A stretch of 64,000 bases of DNA from Desulfuromonas versatilis (GCF_019704135.1 NZ_AP024355.1:2412001-2476000); one strand, 5' to 3'. Shown: positions 54,048 to 63,718, numbered from the stretch's first letter. Program-made: numbers and translations. The notes: generated by a model from the letters alone, not told the origin.

Positions 54048-56072
54048 TCACCCCCGAGTCTGGGTCAACTCTTGGAGAAAATCCTGCAACAGTTGGCGGA
54101 CCAGTTCCTCACCTTCCACCAGCAGGCGATCTTCCAGAAATTTTCTACAGGCCGGCCCCTCCAATTCGACCATGGCCCGGATAAAGTTGGCCCTGACATC
54201 CCAGTGCCGGTGATTGATCAATCCCTGCCGATTCGCGCCGACCCATTCGCGCCGGCCGCTGCCCGCCAGGATCTTGACCGCCGCGGTTACGACTTCCTCA
54301 TCCTCGTGGGCCAGGGCCTTCTGGGACAGTTCATAAGCGAGCTGAGGAGAGGATTCGCCCAGGGTCTCCAAGGCGGCAATGCCCACCAGGCCGACCGGGT
54401 CGAAAAGAGCCTGGCTGATGAGAGTCGTCGCCCGCTCCCCCCCAAGACGCCCCAGAGAACGAACCGCCGCGGCACGCACCCAGATATCCTCGTCCTGCAA
54501 AGCAAGTTCCAAAGGCGCCAGTGCCTCCGGATCACCGGTGGAGCCGAGAACCTCGGCGGCCAGTCTGCGCACATCGGCATCCTCGTCGGTCAGGGCGAGC
54601 CGCAGGGTGTGCAGATGGCGACTGCCACAGTGTCCCTCCATTGCCCGCACTGCCGCGCGACGGACGTCCGCTGATTCGTCTTTTAGTGCGAAGGCGAGAT
54701 GCTCCGCGGTTTGGCTGTCCTGACACTGCCCGATAATGACAACCCCGTGCATTCGCAACTGCGGATCGTCTTTTTCCAGCAGGGGTACAACCTCCTGCAG
54801 CAGAGTTCCTCCAGCCAGGGGGGCGAGTTCCATCAGTGCCTGGGCGGCAGCCTGTCGTATCTCCTCGGATTCCGCTGCCAGAGCCCCGATCAGATCGGGG
54901 ATGGAGCCTGGGTCGCCGATCTGCCCCAGGGAGCGGGCACAGACCTGAACCAGGTCGGAATCCCCGGAATGCAGTCCCGATACCAGCAGGGGCCGCGCCG
55001 CCCCGCAACGGGCAGCACCGTAGATGTAGGCCAGATAGATTCGCCGGTCAACCCCTGCGGTCTCCCAGAATTCAAGCAGAAGGTCAGCCGCCACGTTGCA
55101 GAGTTTAACCAGGCCGGCAAAAGCATCCTGGCGAAGTTCGACGTCTTCCAGCAGATCGAGAAGCTCGGCGGCAAATCGTCCATCGTCAAGCAGGCCGACA
55201 ATTTGCAAAGCCGCCTCCTGCACCTGGCGGTTCGGGCTTTTGAGCAGGCCACCTACCGCCTGCCTGGCGGATTCGCCGACCGAACCGGCAAGCTGGGCCG
55301 AGACTGCCGGAAACTCATGGCTGATTCGCGCCAGGGCGACGGCGGCAGCTTCGCGGACGTTGCGCATGGGGTCAATCAGGCCCTCAACCAGGGGCTCAAG
55401 ACCGCCGGGGCCGCCGATTCGACCCAGGCAGTCGAAAAGAGCCTTGCGCAGCAGCGGTTCATCCCCAAAAGGGAGAAGCCGACCCACCGGTACGGGCGCT
55501 CCGATCTGCCCGAGGGCCTCCAGAATGGTGAAGCGATACAACAGGTCCGCGTTTTCCATGGCCAACAGCAGGGCCGGAACCGCATCGGCCAGTTTGAGCT
55601 TGCCGAGATTTTCCGCACCGGCGGCCCGAACGTTCTCGTCGGAATCCTTCAAGGCCGCGATCATCGGCTCAAGGCAGGAGTTGTCGCCGATTTCCCCGAG
55701 GATGTCCAGCACGAATTTGCGCACGTCAGGATCACCACAGTCGACCTCCTCGAGCAGAAAGGGGATTGCCTGACGACCCAATCTCGTCAAAATGTCGACG
55801 GCCGCATTGCGCAGACCCGCATTGTCGTGGGCATGCAGCAATTCGACGATTTGCCCGGCAAGTTCGCCGGCGCTCGGCAGGGACAAAAAGAGGTCGCTGG
55901 CTTCTTTGCGCACCCGCCAGCTCTCATCGCCGAGCGCCTGCAACAGGTGATCGGGTGGGGTTTGAAATCCGCTGCGCGCCAAAAGCCGCAGACCATTCAG
56001 CCGCTCTTCCTCCCTGGAGGATTGCAGCAATTGTAAAATCTTCCCGCTCTCTTCCACCGCAGCTCCCGTCAT
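54048..56072 (-). CDS. HEAT-repeat protein
   Basis: A 674-residue all-helical protein made of about 18-20 HEAT repeats of roughly 31 residues, with the recurring pattern DxxVRxxAAxALGxIGD (for example VRKFVLDILGEIGD, VRRLAAEVLGSTGD, VRAAAVRSLGRLGG). Such solenoids are protein-interaction scaffolds. Its ATG overlaps the upstream stop codon as TAATG. HEAT proteins accompany some chemosensory clusters of this bacterial group; the partner here is unknown. Confidence 0.88.
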   Translation of the reverse strand: MTGAAVEESGKILQLLQSSREEERLNGLRLLARSGFQTPPDHLLQALGDESWRVRKEASDLFLSLPSAGELAGQIVELLHAHDNAGLRNAAVDILTRLGRQAIPFLLEEVDCGDPDVRKFVLDILGEIGDNSCLEPMIAALKDSDENVRAAGAENLGKLKLADAVPALLLAMENADLLYRFTILEALGQIGAPVPVGRLLPFGDEPLLRKALFDCLGRIGGPGGLEPLVEGLIDPMRNVREAAAVALARISHEFPAVSAQLAGSVGESARQAVGGLLKSPNRQVQEAALQIVGLLDDGRFAAELLDLLEDVELRQDAFAGLVKLCNVAADLLLEFWETAGVDRRIYLAYIYGAARCGAARPLLVSGLHSGDSDLVQVCARSLGQIGDPGSIPDLIGALAAESEEIRQAAAQALMELAPLAGGTLLQEVVPLLEKDDPQLRMHGVVIIGQCQDSQTAEHLAFALKDESADVRRAAVRAMEGHCGSRHLHTLRLALTDEDADVRRLAAEVLGSTGDPEALAPLELALQDEDIWVRAAAVRSLGRLGGERATTLISQALFDPVGLVGIAALETLGESSPQLAYELSQKALAHEDEEVVTAAVKILAGSGRREWVGANRQGLINHRHWDVRANFIRAMVELEGPACRKFLEDRLLVEGEELVRQLLQDFLQELTQTRG

Positions 56073-56947
56073 TATTTCTGTTGTTTAGCCTGAAAAAGCT
56101 CATTGCCGCGCCGGGCAATCATTTTCTCAAGGGCCAGACGAAGGTAGACTTCGCCGCCGGAGATGCCAGGCAGTCGCCTGGCGAATGTCCTGTGCCCCTC
56201 GGCGATCGGGTCGGCCAACAGGTCGTAAACCCTCCCGGAACGGACTCCCTCATCGACGAGATCCTGATGAAAAAGCACGATATCGGCCGCGATCATTTCC
56301 GCAAGCTGCCGCGCCTTTTCCCGGTCCGCCGCCGGCGCCGAATCGCCTCCGGGCGGCTTGCCCGGGGTGGCGGCAGGCTCGGCGATGCCCGATTGCCCCG
56401 GATCCCTCTGCTCTTCGCTGCCAGTTTTATGCCGGAGACGGCCCGTCAACTCCGAAATAAGGGGTACGAGATCGGATTCCAACCGATGGACTTCTATGCA
56501 GGCATCGGCCCCATACAGATCGCCGGGGGGGCGCTTGTAGGCCTTACGATTGTAACTGGATGAAATCAATATGACTTTTGTATTCTCAAGATAACTGTCG
56601 TTGCGTACCTGCTCCACCAGTCGAAAACCCGGGACGCCGGGTAAGGCAACATCGATCAAGAGAACCTCGGGGGTCCAGGATTTGAGGGAGGGCAGGACCC
56701 GCATCCCATTTTGACAGGCCTGCCAGCCTATCCCGCCCCGGGTCAGGAGGTCACCAATGGCGAGGCACAGGGTGCGATCCCCATGCGCCACCAGGGTTCT
56801 CAGCTGATTGTGCGGGTACTGCTCCGCCCGGATTTCCTGGCTGAACACCCCCCCGCACTTCGCGCAGCGAATCTTCACCCGCTTGCCGTCCAGGCGCCGC
56901 TGGTCGAAGCTGAAACGAGTTGAGCAGAATGGGCATTCGATGACCAT
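56072..56947 (-). CDS. Zinc-ribbon plus receiver-like domain regulator
   Basis: A 291-residue protein. The N-terminus is an MJ0042-type zinc ribbon (CPFCSTRFSFDQRRLDGKRVKIRCAKCG, four Cys). Next comes a receiver-like domain with VLLIDVALPGVPGF and ILISSSYNRKAY, where acidic-pocket residues are partly lost. A Pro/Glu linker leads to a C-terminal helical part (ARQLAEMIAADIVLFHQDLVDEGVRSGRVYDLL). ATG 56947 follows AGAGG. It may be a pseudo-receiver partner of CheA. Confidence 0.75.
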   Translation of the reverse strand: MVIECPFCSTRFSFDQRRLDGKRVKIRCAKCGGVFSQEIRAEQYPHNQLRTLVAHGDRTLCLAIGDLLTRGGIGWQACQNGMRVLPSLKSWTPEVLLIDVALPGVPGFRLVEQVRNDSYLENTKVILISSSYNRKAYKRPPGDLYGADACIEVHRLESDLVPLISELTGRLRHKTGSEEQRDPGQSGIAEPAATPGKPPGGDSAPAADREKARQLAEMIAADIVLFHQDLVDEGVRSGRVYDLLADPIAEGHRTFARRLPGISGGEVYLRLALEKMIARRGNELFQAKQQK

Positions 56948-57011
56948 GAAATCCTCTATTATCGACGAACGAATATCTCGGGGGGGGGAGGCTGACAAGG
57001 ACCAGGACTAA

Positions 57012-57545
57012 TCAGGCACCGGAAACCGAACCGGCGCTTTGCCTGATCATATCCAGATCGATTTTCTCATCGGTGGACAGAATCCGCTCAAGATCCAGGA
57101 TCATGACCAGGTCCTCCCCTCGGCGACAGACACCGAGAAAGAATTCCGAACCTTTGCCTTTGAGAAAATGGGGGGCGGGTTGAACTTCCTTCCGGGAGTA
57201 GCGACGGACCTCGAACACCTCGTCGACCAGCAGCCCGGCGATACGACCGGAGAGAGTGCAGATGATGATGCGCGCCTTGCCCTGCAGGCCACCTGCACCA
57301 TGCTCGAAGCGTTTGCACAGGTCCACCACGGGGATGACGGATCCCCTGAGGTTGATGACCCCCTCGATAAATGATGGGGCCTTGGGCACCGGGGTAAGTT
57401 TCTGCGGTCGGATGATCTCCTTGATCCGCATGATGTCCAGCGCGTAGGACTCCGCGCCGATTCGAAAACAAGCCAGCTGGATTTCCTTGCGCCCCTCCTT
57501 GTGCTCGCCGGAGCCCCCCTCTTGCGTCACCAGGCTTTTGTTCAT
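57012..57545 (-). CDS. cheW: CheW scaffold protein (first copy)
   Basis: A 177-residue CheW domain (CFRIGAESYALDIMRIKEIIRPQKLTPVPKAPSFIEGVINLRGSVIPVVDL). It couples CheA to receptors. The ATG overlaps the preceding receiver gene stop (ATGA). Confidence 0.93.
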   Translation of the reverse strand: MNKSLVTQEGGSGEHKEGRKEIQLACFRIGAESYALDIMRIKEIIRPQKLTPVPKAPSFIEGVINLRGSVIPVVDLCKRFEHGAGGLQGKARIIICTLSGRIAGLLVDEVFEVRRYSRKEVQPAPHFLKGKGSEFFLGVCRRGEDLVMILDLERILSTDEKIDLDMIRQSAGSVSGA

Positions 57546-57913
57546 CTGGCCAGAAACCTCTGAATTGTCTCGATCACCATGGCGGATTTAAACGGCTTGG
57601 TAATGTACCAGTCGGCCCCGACCCTCTCTCCGCGGGTCATATCCTCACGGCTCTTCTTGGCCGTAAGCATGATCACCGGGATGTGTTTGGTCGCGGGATT
57701 TTTCTTGATCCGCTGACAGACCTCAAACCCGTCTATTTCTGGAAGCATGATGTCGAGCAAAACCAGATCAGGCTGTTCCTGGGCCAGAGAATCCAGCGCC
57801 GCCTGGCCGTTGGAGACCCCGGTTACTTCATAACCTTTGGAGGTCAGAAGGATACTTTCCAGCTTAAGCAGGCTCTCCTCGTCTTCGACGATAAGGATTT
57901 TTTTCTTGGACAC
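57542..57913 (-). CDS. Response regulator receiver protein
   Basis: A 123-residue stand-alone receiver. Acidic residues lie in VEDEES, the phospho-acceptor Asp in LVLLDIMLPEIDGF, then MLTAK and the K of YITKPF. It has the OmpR/PilH-like flavour rather than that of the two CheY-like genes. It is translationally coupled to cheW. The start is GTG. Confidence 0.9.
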   Translation of the reverse strand: MSKKKILIVEDEESLLKLESILLTSKGYEVTGVSNGQAALDSLAQEQPDLVLLDIMLPEIDGFEVCQRIKKNPATKHIPVIMLTAKKSREDMTRGERVGADWYITKPFKSAMVIETIQRFLAR

Positions 57914-57935
57914 TGGGACACTCCTTCCTCAAGGA

Positions 57936-58652
57936 TCAGATCAATTCCGGGTCCAGTACATTCTGCAGATTCAACAGGATCATCATGCGTCCATCCTGCC
58001 GGCCGACACCTGCGATCAACTCACGTTCATGCCCGGTCAACACCGAGGGTGGCGGCTCGATGCCATCCTCGGCAATCCCCACTACCTGATTAATGCAGTC
58101 AACCAACAAACCCGCCGTTCGGTCATCATTTTGACAGACAATAATCCGACTGGCGGGGGTGATCTCTGCGGTACCGAGCTTCAAGCGCCGTTTCAGGTCG
58201 TACACCGGTACAATGATGCCACGCAACGAGATGATTCCCAAGATGAATTCGGGCACCCGGGGAATATCAGTTATTTCTCTGGGCTTAATTATCTCGTGGA
58301 TGGCCACGATGTCCAGTGCGTATACCTCTTTTCCTAGCTCGAAGGTCAACCACTGCCGCTTTTGCTCCTGCTGATTCTCGCTTTGCGAGAGGCCCTTGAG
58401 ATATTGCTCCTCGGTGGCAAGCTCCAGCGATCCGCAACCCGAGAACAGCGCCTCCAGGGGGTCGACAGTCGCGGTCGCCGTACCGGCGGGCTCGGGCGCT
58501 GGGGTCTCCATGGCTTCGAGATCGAATTCCAGCGGCTCACCCTGAATCGAGGCGGCAGGTCTGCCCGAGCCCCGCCCCACGGAAGGTTCGGCCTCGGTGG
58601 CACCCTTTTGGTCCGCCTTGGCTTTTTTACGGATGTCGGCAAGATCCATCAT
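57936..58652 (-). CDS. cheW: CheW scaffold protein with extended N-terminus (second copy)
   Basis: A 238-residue protein. The first ~100 residues are a low-complexity acidic/proline extension; the rest is a CheW domain (WLTFELGKEVYALDIVAIHEIIKPREITDIPRVPEFILGIISLRGIIVPVYDL). The reading frame overlaps the ATPase gene upstream by 26 bp, so translation is coupled. The long tail might tether another array component. Confidence 0.9.
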   Translation of the reverse strand: MMDLADIRKKAKADQKGATEAEPSVGRGSGRPAASIQGEPLEFDLEAMETPAPEPAGTATATVDPLEALFSGCGSLELATEEQYLKGLSQSENQQEQKRQWLTFELGKEVYALDIVAIHEIIKPREITDIPRVPEFILGIISLRGIIVPVYDLKRRLKLGTAEITPASRIIVCQNDDRTAGLLVDCINQVVGIAEDGIEPPPSVLTGHERELIAGVGRQDGRMMILLNLQNVLDPELI

Positions 58653-59478
58653 TCAGCTTCCCTTGCATGGGCTCAGCGGTCAGGTCAAGTTCGGCCATGA
58701 CCGCATCCAGTACCGCCGCATTCACCGGTTTAACCTCCCGGCCAAATGCCTCAAGCAGGGCCAGAGAGGCGGCATGGTTGATTTTCCGGGGGATTCCCCC
58801 CGAAAAACGGAAAATTCCCGCAACCGCACCAGGGTCGAACAACCCGGGGGCACCGCCGGCAATCCCGACCCGGTAATCCAGGTATTCGGCAGTTTCCTCC
58901 AGGGAAAGCGGCTCCAGGTGAAACTGCATCCCGATACGCTGCCGCAGGGGTTCGTACACCCGGTGGGCCAGCCGTTTGCGAAGCTCCGGTTGCCCCATGA
59001 CTACGATGCTCATCAGGTTCCGGTCATCCAGTTGAAAATTGGTCAGCAGCCGGATCTCTTCAAAGGTGTCCTTGTGAGGCACCAGTTGGGCCTCGTCAAT
59101 CACCAACACCGGGCAGAGGTTCTGCCGATACAGCCCGTAGAGTTCGGCACCGATCTGCTCGAGCAATTCGGTTTTGAACCTGGCCGGTTCCGCGACTCCG
59201 AGCCGCAGGGCCAGGGTGCGCAAAAACTCCAGCGGAGTGAGCCTGGGGTTGATGAACAACAGGATCTTGAATCCCTCGCCCAGCTCGTCCATCAGGGCCC
59301 TCGAAAGGGTGGTTTTTCCGCAGCCGATCCCCCCGGTCAGGAGAATCAGATCCCTTTCCTCCACAGCATAGTGCAGCCTGGCCATGGCCTCGCGATGCAT
59401 CCGACTCATGAACAGAAAACGCGGGTCGGGCGTCTTGCTGAAGGGTCTCTCGTTCAGCCCGAAAAACCGTTCATACAT
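58627..59478 (-). CDS. ExeA-like AAA+ ATPase within the chemosensory cluster
   Basis: A 283-residue ATPase opening MYERFFGLNERPFSKTPDPRFLFMS, as in ExeA/GspA proteins, with Walker A GGIGCGKTT, Walker B VLVIDEAQL and SGGIPRKINHAASLAL. It resembles the gene at 27266 in layout but lacks a GspB partner here. The ATG at 59478 lies inside the cheA 3' end (8-bp overlap), so the two are translationally coupled. ExeA-like ATPases normally act in envelope assembly, so one inside a che operon suggests the pathway controls an envelope or secretion machine. That is inference. Confidence 0.87.
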   Translation of the reverse strand: MYERFFGLNERPFSKTPDPRFLFMSRMHREAMARLHYAVEERDLILLTGGIGCGKTTLSRALMDELGEGFKILLFINPRLTPLEFLRTLALRLGVAEPARFKTELLEQIGAELYGLYRQNLCPVLVIDEAQLVPHKDTFEEIRLLTNFQLDDRNLMSIVVMGQPELRKRLAHRVYEPLRQRIGMQFHLEPLSLEETAEYLDYRVGIAGGAPGLFDPGAVAGIFRFSGGIPRKINHAASLALLEAFGREVKPVNAAVLDAVMAELDLTAEPMQGKLNDGSCRHP

Positions 59479-61549
59479 AGAATGAGGCGTCCCCACGCAG
59501 GGCTTCGCTCATCAACCCGCCGACATCGAGAACCAGGATGGTCTTCTGGTTGCCCAGATCGGCCGCCCCGGCAATCCCCCGGACAAAAGACAGGCTGTCG
59601 CCGAGAGACTTGATGACCACATCCTGCTGGCCGAGCAGTTCATCGACGACGATCCCGATTTTCTTCTCCGCCAGACCGACAACGGCGATGAAATGTCTCT
59701 TGCCCTCGCCGGGTTCGGCGGAAAGTTTGAAGGTCCTGTCCAGCCAGAGCAATGGCAGGGTGCTATTGCGCAATTCGATCACCTCGCGGCGCTCGATGGT
59801 CTTTATGGAGCTGGCCTCCACCATGAGGGTTTCCAGCACAGAGGTAATCGGGATGGCGTAGGTGTTCCCCCGCACCTTGACTATCAGGGCCTTGATGATG
59901 GCCAGAGTGATCGGCAGGGTGATGCTCAGGGTCGTTCCCTGCCCCGGGGTGCTGTCCATCTCGATCATCCCCGAAAGCATGGAGATATTGTTTTTCACCA
60001 CGTCCATGCCGACCCCCCGCCCGGACAGATCGGAAACCTGGTCCTTGGTGGAAAACCCTGGGGAAAAGATCAGATCGAAAACCTGGTCCCTGCTCAGTTC
60101 AGCATGTTCGCTGACCAGGCCCTTTTCCACGGCTTTGCGTCGCACTTTTTCCGGATCGATGCCGCGCCCGTCGTCGCGGACCTCGATCACCACGTGGTTG
60201 CCCTTCTGGGAGGCCCAGAGGCAGATCGTCCCCTTTTCAGGCTTTCCATTGGCACGCCTCTCGGCGGCCGATTCGATGCCATGATCCAGGGAGTTGCGGA
60301 TGATATGCATCAAAGGGTCGGAGAGATCCTCGACTATCAGTTTATCCAGCTCTGTATCAACCCCCCGCACATCGAGGGTAACCTTCTTTTTCAGTTCGCT
60401 GGATACCCGGCGCACGATCCGGTTCATCTTTTCGAACAGCTGCCCCACCGGCACCATGCGGACATCCATCACCCCTTGCTGCAACTCGTGCAATCGGCGC
60501 TCGAGTGTCCGGGTCGCCTTGGCCAGATCACCTGCCAGAGAGCTGTCGCCCTCCGACTTGAGGTTCTGGCAGATGTTGGCGATGGTCCCCTTGGAAAGGA
60601 CCAGTTCACCAACGATATTCATCAGGTGATCGAGTTTGTCGATGTCCACCCGTACGGTACGACTGATCGAGCGCAGCGAGCCCCCCCCGGCCTCACCATT
60701 TTCGGCTCCGAGGATATCGTTTCTGACAGGGATCGATTCGCCGCCGCTTTCGGCCGAGGGACGCGGCGCCGCTGCAGGTTGAGAAGCAGGGGATTTTCTG
60801 CCCTCCCCGCCGCCACAGAGGGTTTCGACCACCAGGTCTGTGTTCTCGAGCTTTTCCCTGATCTGCTCAGCGCCCAGGGAGCTCCCGCAAATAAGTTGAA
60901 AGGCGATCTTGTCGGCTGAATCGCCGGCACAGGGAAGAGTGCTGATTACTTCGCCGTGCTTTTTGAGCGTTTCGGAGATCTCGGCGAGTTCCTGATCGAA
61001 GGTGGTCAGATCGAAAGTCGCCCTGACCCGGAGCAGAGTGCGCCCTCTCTGTGCGTTGTCAAGAAGTCGATGTTCTTCGTATTCGGTCAGGACACTGAGA
61101 ATTTCGGGGGTGATGCCGAATCTGGAAAGAGAGATGTCCTCCTGGCCCGGGCCGTTTGCGGCCGCCTGAATGCGCGCCAGGACAGGGTTCAGGTCGAGGG
61201 AAAAATGGTCATCCTCGCTTTTTCCGTGAACCAGTCGGGTCAGCGATTCCAAGCCGTCGAACAGCGTCTCAACGAGACCGGGACTGAGACGTACCTTGCC
61301 CAGGCGCAGACAGTCGAGCAAGTTTTCCATCTGGTGGGCCAGGCCGGATATATCATCGAACCCGAACATGCCGGCCAGCCCCTTGATGGAATGGGCTCCC
61401 CGAAAAATGCCGTTGACCAGGTCGGGGTCGCTGTCGCCATTTTCCGCCGAATCGCCGAGTGACACCAGGTCGACGTTCAATTTTTCGATGATTTCCTCGG
61501 CTTCCCCGAGAAAATCCTTGATGGCCTGCGCTGACGCCTTATCTCCCAC
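59471..61549 (-). CDS. cheA: Chemotaxis histidine kinase CheA
   Basis: A 692-residue kinase. P1 has phospho-histidine H53 in FRGAHSIKGLAG. A P2-like segment (residues about 170-250) is followed by the P3 dimer domain (DKLDHLMNIVGELVLSKG), the P4 ATPase (IRNSLDHGIE, DDGRGID, SPGFSTKDQVSDLSGRGVGMDVV) and the P5 CheW-like domain. The start is GTG 61549 with GGAGG upstream. It phosphorylates CheB and the receiver proteins of this cluster. Confidence 0.96.
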   Translation of the reverse strand: MGDKASAQAIKDFLGEAEEIIEKLNVDLVSLGDSAENGDSDPDLVNGIFRGAHSIKGLAGMFGFDDISGLAHQMENLLDCLRLGKVRLSPGLVETLFDGLESLTRLVHGKSEDDHFSLDLNPVLARIQAAANGPGQEDISLSRFGITPEILSVLTEYEEHRLLDNAQRGRTLLRVRATFDLTTFDQELAEISETLKKHGEVISTLPCAGDSADKIAFQLICGSSLGAEQIREKLENTDLVVETLCGGGEGRKSPASQPAAAPRPSAESGGESIPVRNDILGAENGEAGGGSLRSISRTVRVDIDKLDHLMNIVGELVLSKGTIANICQNLKSEGDSSLAGDLAKATRTLERRLHELQQGVMDVRMVPVGQLFEKMNRIVRRVSSELKKKVTLDVRGVDTELDKLIVEDLSDPLMHIIRNSLDHGIESAAERRANGKPEKGTICLWASQKGNHVVIEVRDDGRGIDPEKVRRKAVEKGLVSEHAELSRDQVFDLIFSPGFSTKDQVSDLSGRGVGMDVVKNNISMLSGMIEMDSTPGQGTTLSITLPITLAIIKALIVKVRGNTYAIPITSVLETLMVEASSIKTIERREVIELRNSTLPLLWLDRTFKLSAEPGEGKRHFIAVVGLAEKKIGIVVDELLGQQDVVIKSLGDSLSFVRGIAGAADLGNQKTILVLDVGGLMSEALRGDASFYV

Positions 61550-61558
61550 CCACGCCTC

Positions 61559-61927
61559 CTAGCCCAGGTATTGCCGGATCAGGGCCTGCAATTCATCCGG
61601 TTCGAAGGGTTTTACCAGGTAGGCATTGGCACCCAGTTTCAGCCCTTTTTCCCGGTCTCGTTGACTCCCTTCGGTACTGATGATGATTAGCGGGGTCGAC
61701 TGGTAGTTCGGATTGCTGCGGACGAAGCTGACCAGTTCCAGCCCATTGATATCTGGCATGTTGATATCGGTGATCACCAGATCCACTTTTTCCCTGGGCA
61801 GCAGCCGCAGCGCTTCGAAGCCATTGGCTGCTTCGAAGATCTGGTAGTCCCCCATGACCGCGATGCTCGAGACGATGAGCGCGCGCATGGTCGAGGAGTC
61901 TTCGGCTATCAAAATCTTTTTCGGCAC
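61559..61927 (-). CDS. CheY-like response regulator upstream of cheA
   Basis: A 122-residue receiver (ILIAEDSSTMRALI, LVITDINMPDINGLELV, IISTEGS, YLVKPFEP). The start is GTG 61927. It is 9 bp upstream of cheA and similar to the receiver at 50840, so the cluster is bounded by two related CheY-type proteins. Confidence 0.93.
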   Translation of the reverse strand: MPKKILIAEDSSTMRALIVSSIAVMGDYQIFEAANGFEALRLLPREKVDLVITDINMPDINGLELVSFVRSNPNYQSTPLIIISTEGSQRDREKGLKLGANAYLVKPFEPDELQALIRQYLG

Positions 61928-61999
61928 AGGATCCTCTCGTTCTAATGGGTTCCCGGAGCGGCAACCCGAAATTCTATTTCATCGAATCCGCAAGGGGCA

Positions 62000-63718
62000 T
62001 CACAGCTCGCCATTGCCGCGAAGTCGCCGCTCCAGTAATGCCTTATCCATGGCAAGACCGGCCTGAGAGAGGAAGATCTCCAGGGCCTCGGTTTCACCGA
62101 TCCGCTTTTTCTTCGGTAGATTGTCACCGTACAATATGGCCGCAACCTCCCCCTCACTGACAATGGGTCCCAGGAAAATCTCCTCGGGGGTTCCCCCCTC
62201 CAATTGGTCCTGCAGGTAATGGTCCCATTGACTCGCGCCGGGGCCGACCAGCAGGGGGGTCTTTTCCTGAAGAACTCTCTGGAAGATGGAGTCCTCGCCG
62301 CAGGGGATCTGCATCCGCCTGACCCGGGTGTCCGCCTCAGCTCCCTCGCCGTCGAGACCGAACTGGCCAAGGCCGAAAATCTGTCCGTTTTTCACCAAAA
62401 AGATCACCGCGCGGTTCATGAACTCACTGGCGAAGCGCAGTACCAGCAGGATTATCCCGCCCCCCAAAGCCGGATTGTTCAGTTCCTGGAGCATGCCGCG
62501 CAGCAGGTTCAGACCGGTCGAAACAGAGGATGCGCCGCGTTGCTCATCGGGGGCGACCTCACCGAGCTCCCGCAGCAGTTCCTTTCCCAGGTTTATGGTG
62601 ACGGCGGAAACCGACCCGCCCCCGGACAGGGCCGCAACGGCATCCCCACTACCTCCGGCAGCCTTGACGATCGCGGTGGCAAGGGCCTCGAGCGACCCCT
62701 GCCCGCCCGTCCCGGCAAGATCCGGTTTTTTGGGTTTTTCAAGGATCGTTTCAACCCCCAGGGCCCTGGCCCTCTGCTGCGCTTCCCGGTGGGGATGGTC
62801 GGTGATCATCACCACCGGCACCCGCGGGTGGGAGCGCCGCACCTGCTCGAGCAGTTCCAATCCACCCAGCAGGCCTTCGCCGTCCATGCGCGGCATAATC
62901 AGGTCGATCACCAGCAGCGTGTTTTTTTCCCCGCCTGGGCATTCACCGAGCAGTTGCAGAAACTCCCCGGCACTGCCGCAGCTGTCTGCCCAATAACCCT
63001 TTGCGGTCAGAGCGTTGACCAGCGCAAGGCTGACCCCAGGATCATCGTCAATCAACAGGACGCGAAAGCCATCCGCAGGCGAAACCGGGTCCGCTGCGGC
63101 GTTGGCGGCAGCCTGGGCACCGGAACGGGGAAGCGCTTCTGCCTCTAGCAGACTGTCAAGTTCAACCCCCGACTCCGTGGCGTCCATCTCCAGCGACACC
63201 CCGCGGTGGCGGGCCTCATCCAGCACCCGGCTCCCTTCCAGGGCCAGCCACTGGGGGTTGAGGCCTTGCTCCAGCATGAACTGAAGCGGGTTGAGGCAGG
63301 CATCGGCAAGGTCCGCCGGTTCGCCCAGTTCGAAGGAAAAGGACCCCTCGTTCCAGCCGAAAAAGCTGTAAACCGTGGTTTCAATTTTCTTTCGGACGAT
63401 GGCGTCGATGGCCTCCCGGAGGACGCCGAAATTTTCTGCGAGAATCGTGCCGATTCTTGGCGCGGGATGGCTGTTGCGCTGCAGGGAAAGGGCTTTTTTC
63501 AGCAGTTCGAGATCGACAAGCCCCTCACGGAGCAACAGATCCCCGAGGTTTTCGCGGGAGACGCTGGAGGAGGCGCGAATGACCTGTCCGTTGAGGAAAA
63601 TGATTTTTCCCTCCCGGCCATTGCTGCGCAGCAGGAGGACGCCGGACTTTCGGCTCAGGCTGACAATCTGGAGAATATCCCCAAGCCCCAGGTCTTCAAG
63701 ATTACCGACAAGGCTCAT
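62000..63718 (-). CDS. DUF4388 / receiver / GAF-like multi-domain regulator
   Basis: A 572-residue protein. Residues 1-110 form a DUF4388 (PATAN-type) domain (LVGNLEDLGLGDILQIVSLSRKSGVLLL). Residues about 215-330 form a receiver with VLLIDDD, LLVIDLIMPRMDGEG and ILEKPKK. The C-terminal ~190 residues look GAF-like (FMNRAVIFLVKNGQIFGLGQFGLDG, PIVSEGEVAAILYGDN). DUF4388 proteins are common with chemosensory systems in delta-type bacteria. It heads the cluster, downstream of der. Confidence 0.85.
   Translation of the reverse strand: MSLVGNLEDLGLGDILQIVSLSRKSGVLLLRSNGREGKIIFLNGQVIRASSSVSRENLGDLLLREGLVDLELLKKALSLQRNSHPAPRIGTILAENFGVLREAIDAIVRKKIETTVYSFFGWNEGSFSFELGEPADLADACLNPLQFMLEQGLNPQWLALEGSRVLDEARHRGVSLEMDATESGVELDSLLEAEALPRSGAQAAANAAADPVSPADGFRVLLIDDDPGVSLALVNALTAKGYWADSCGSAGEFLQLLGECPGGEKNTLLVIDLIMPRMDGEGLLGGLELLEQVRRSHPRVPVVMITDHPHREAQQRARALGVETILEKPKKPDLAGTGGQGSLEALATAIVKAAGGSGDAVAALSGGGSVSAVTINLGKELLRELGEVAPDEQRGASSVSTGLNLLRGMLQELNNPALGGGIILLVLRFASEFMNRAVIFLVKNGQIFGLGQFGLDGEGAEADTRVRRMQIPCGEDSIFQRVLQEKTPLLVGPGASQWDHYLQDQLEGGTPEEIFLGPIVSEGEVAAILYGDNLPKKKRIGETEALEIFLSQAGLAMDKALLERRLRGNGEL

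Noticed and set aside
61593-61964. Overlapping minus-strand frame within the receiver gene
   Set aside because: Different frame from the receiver with no recognisable motif.
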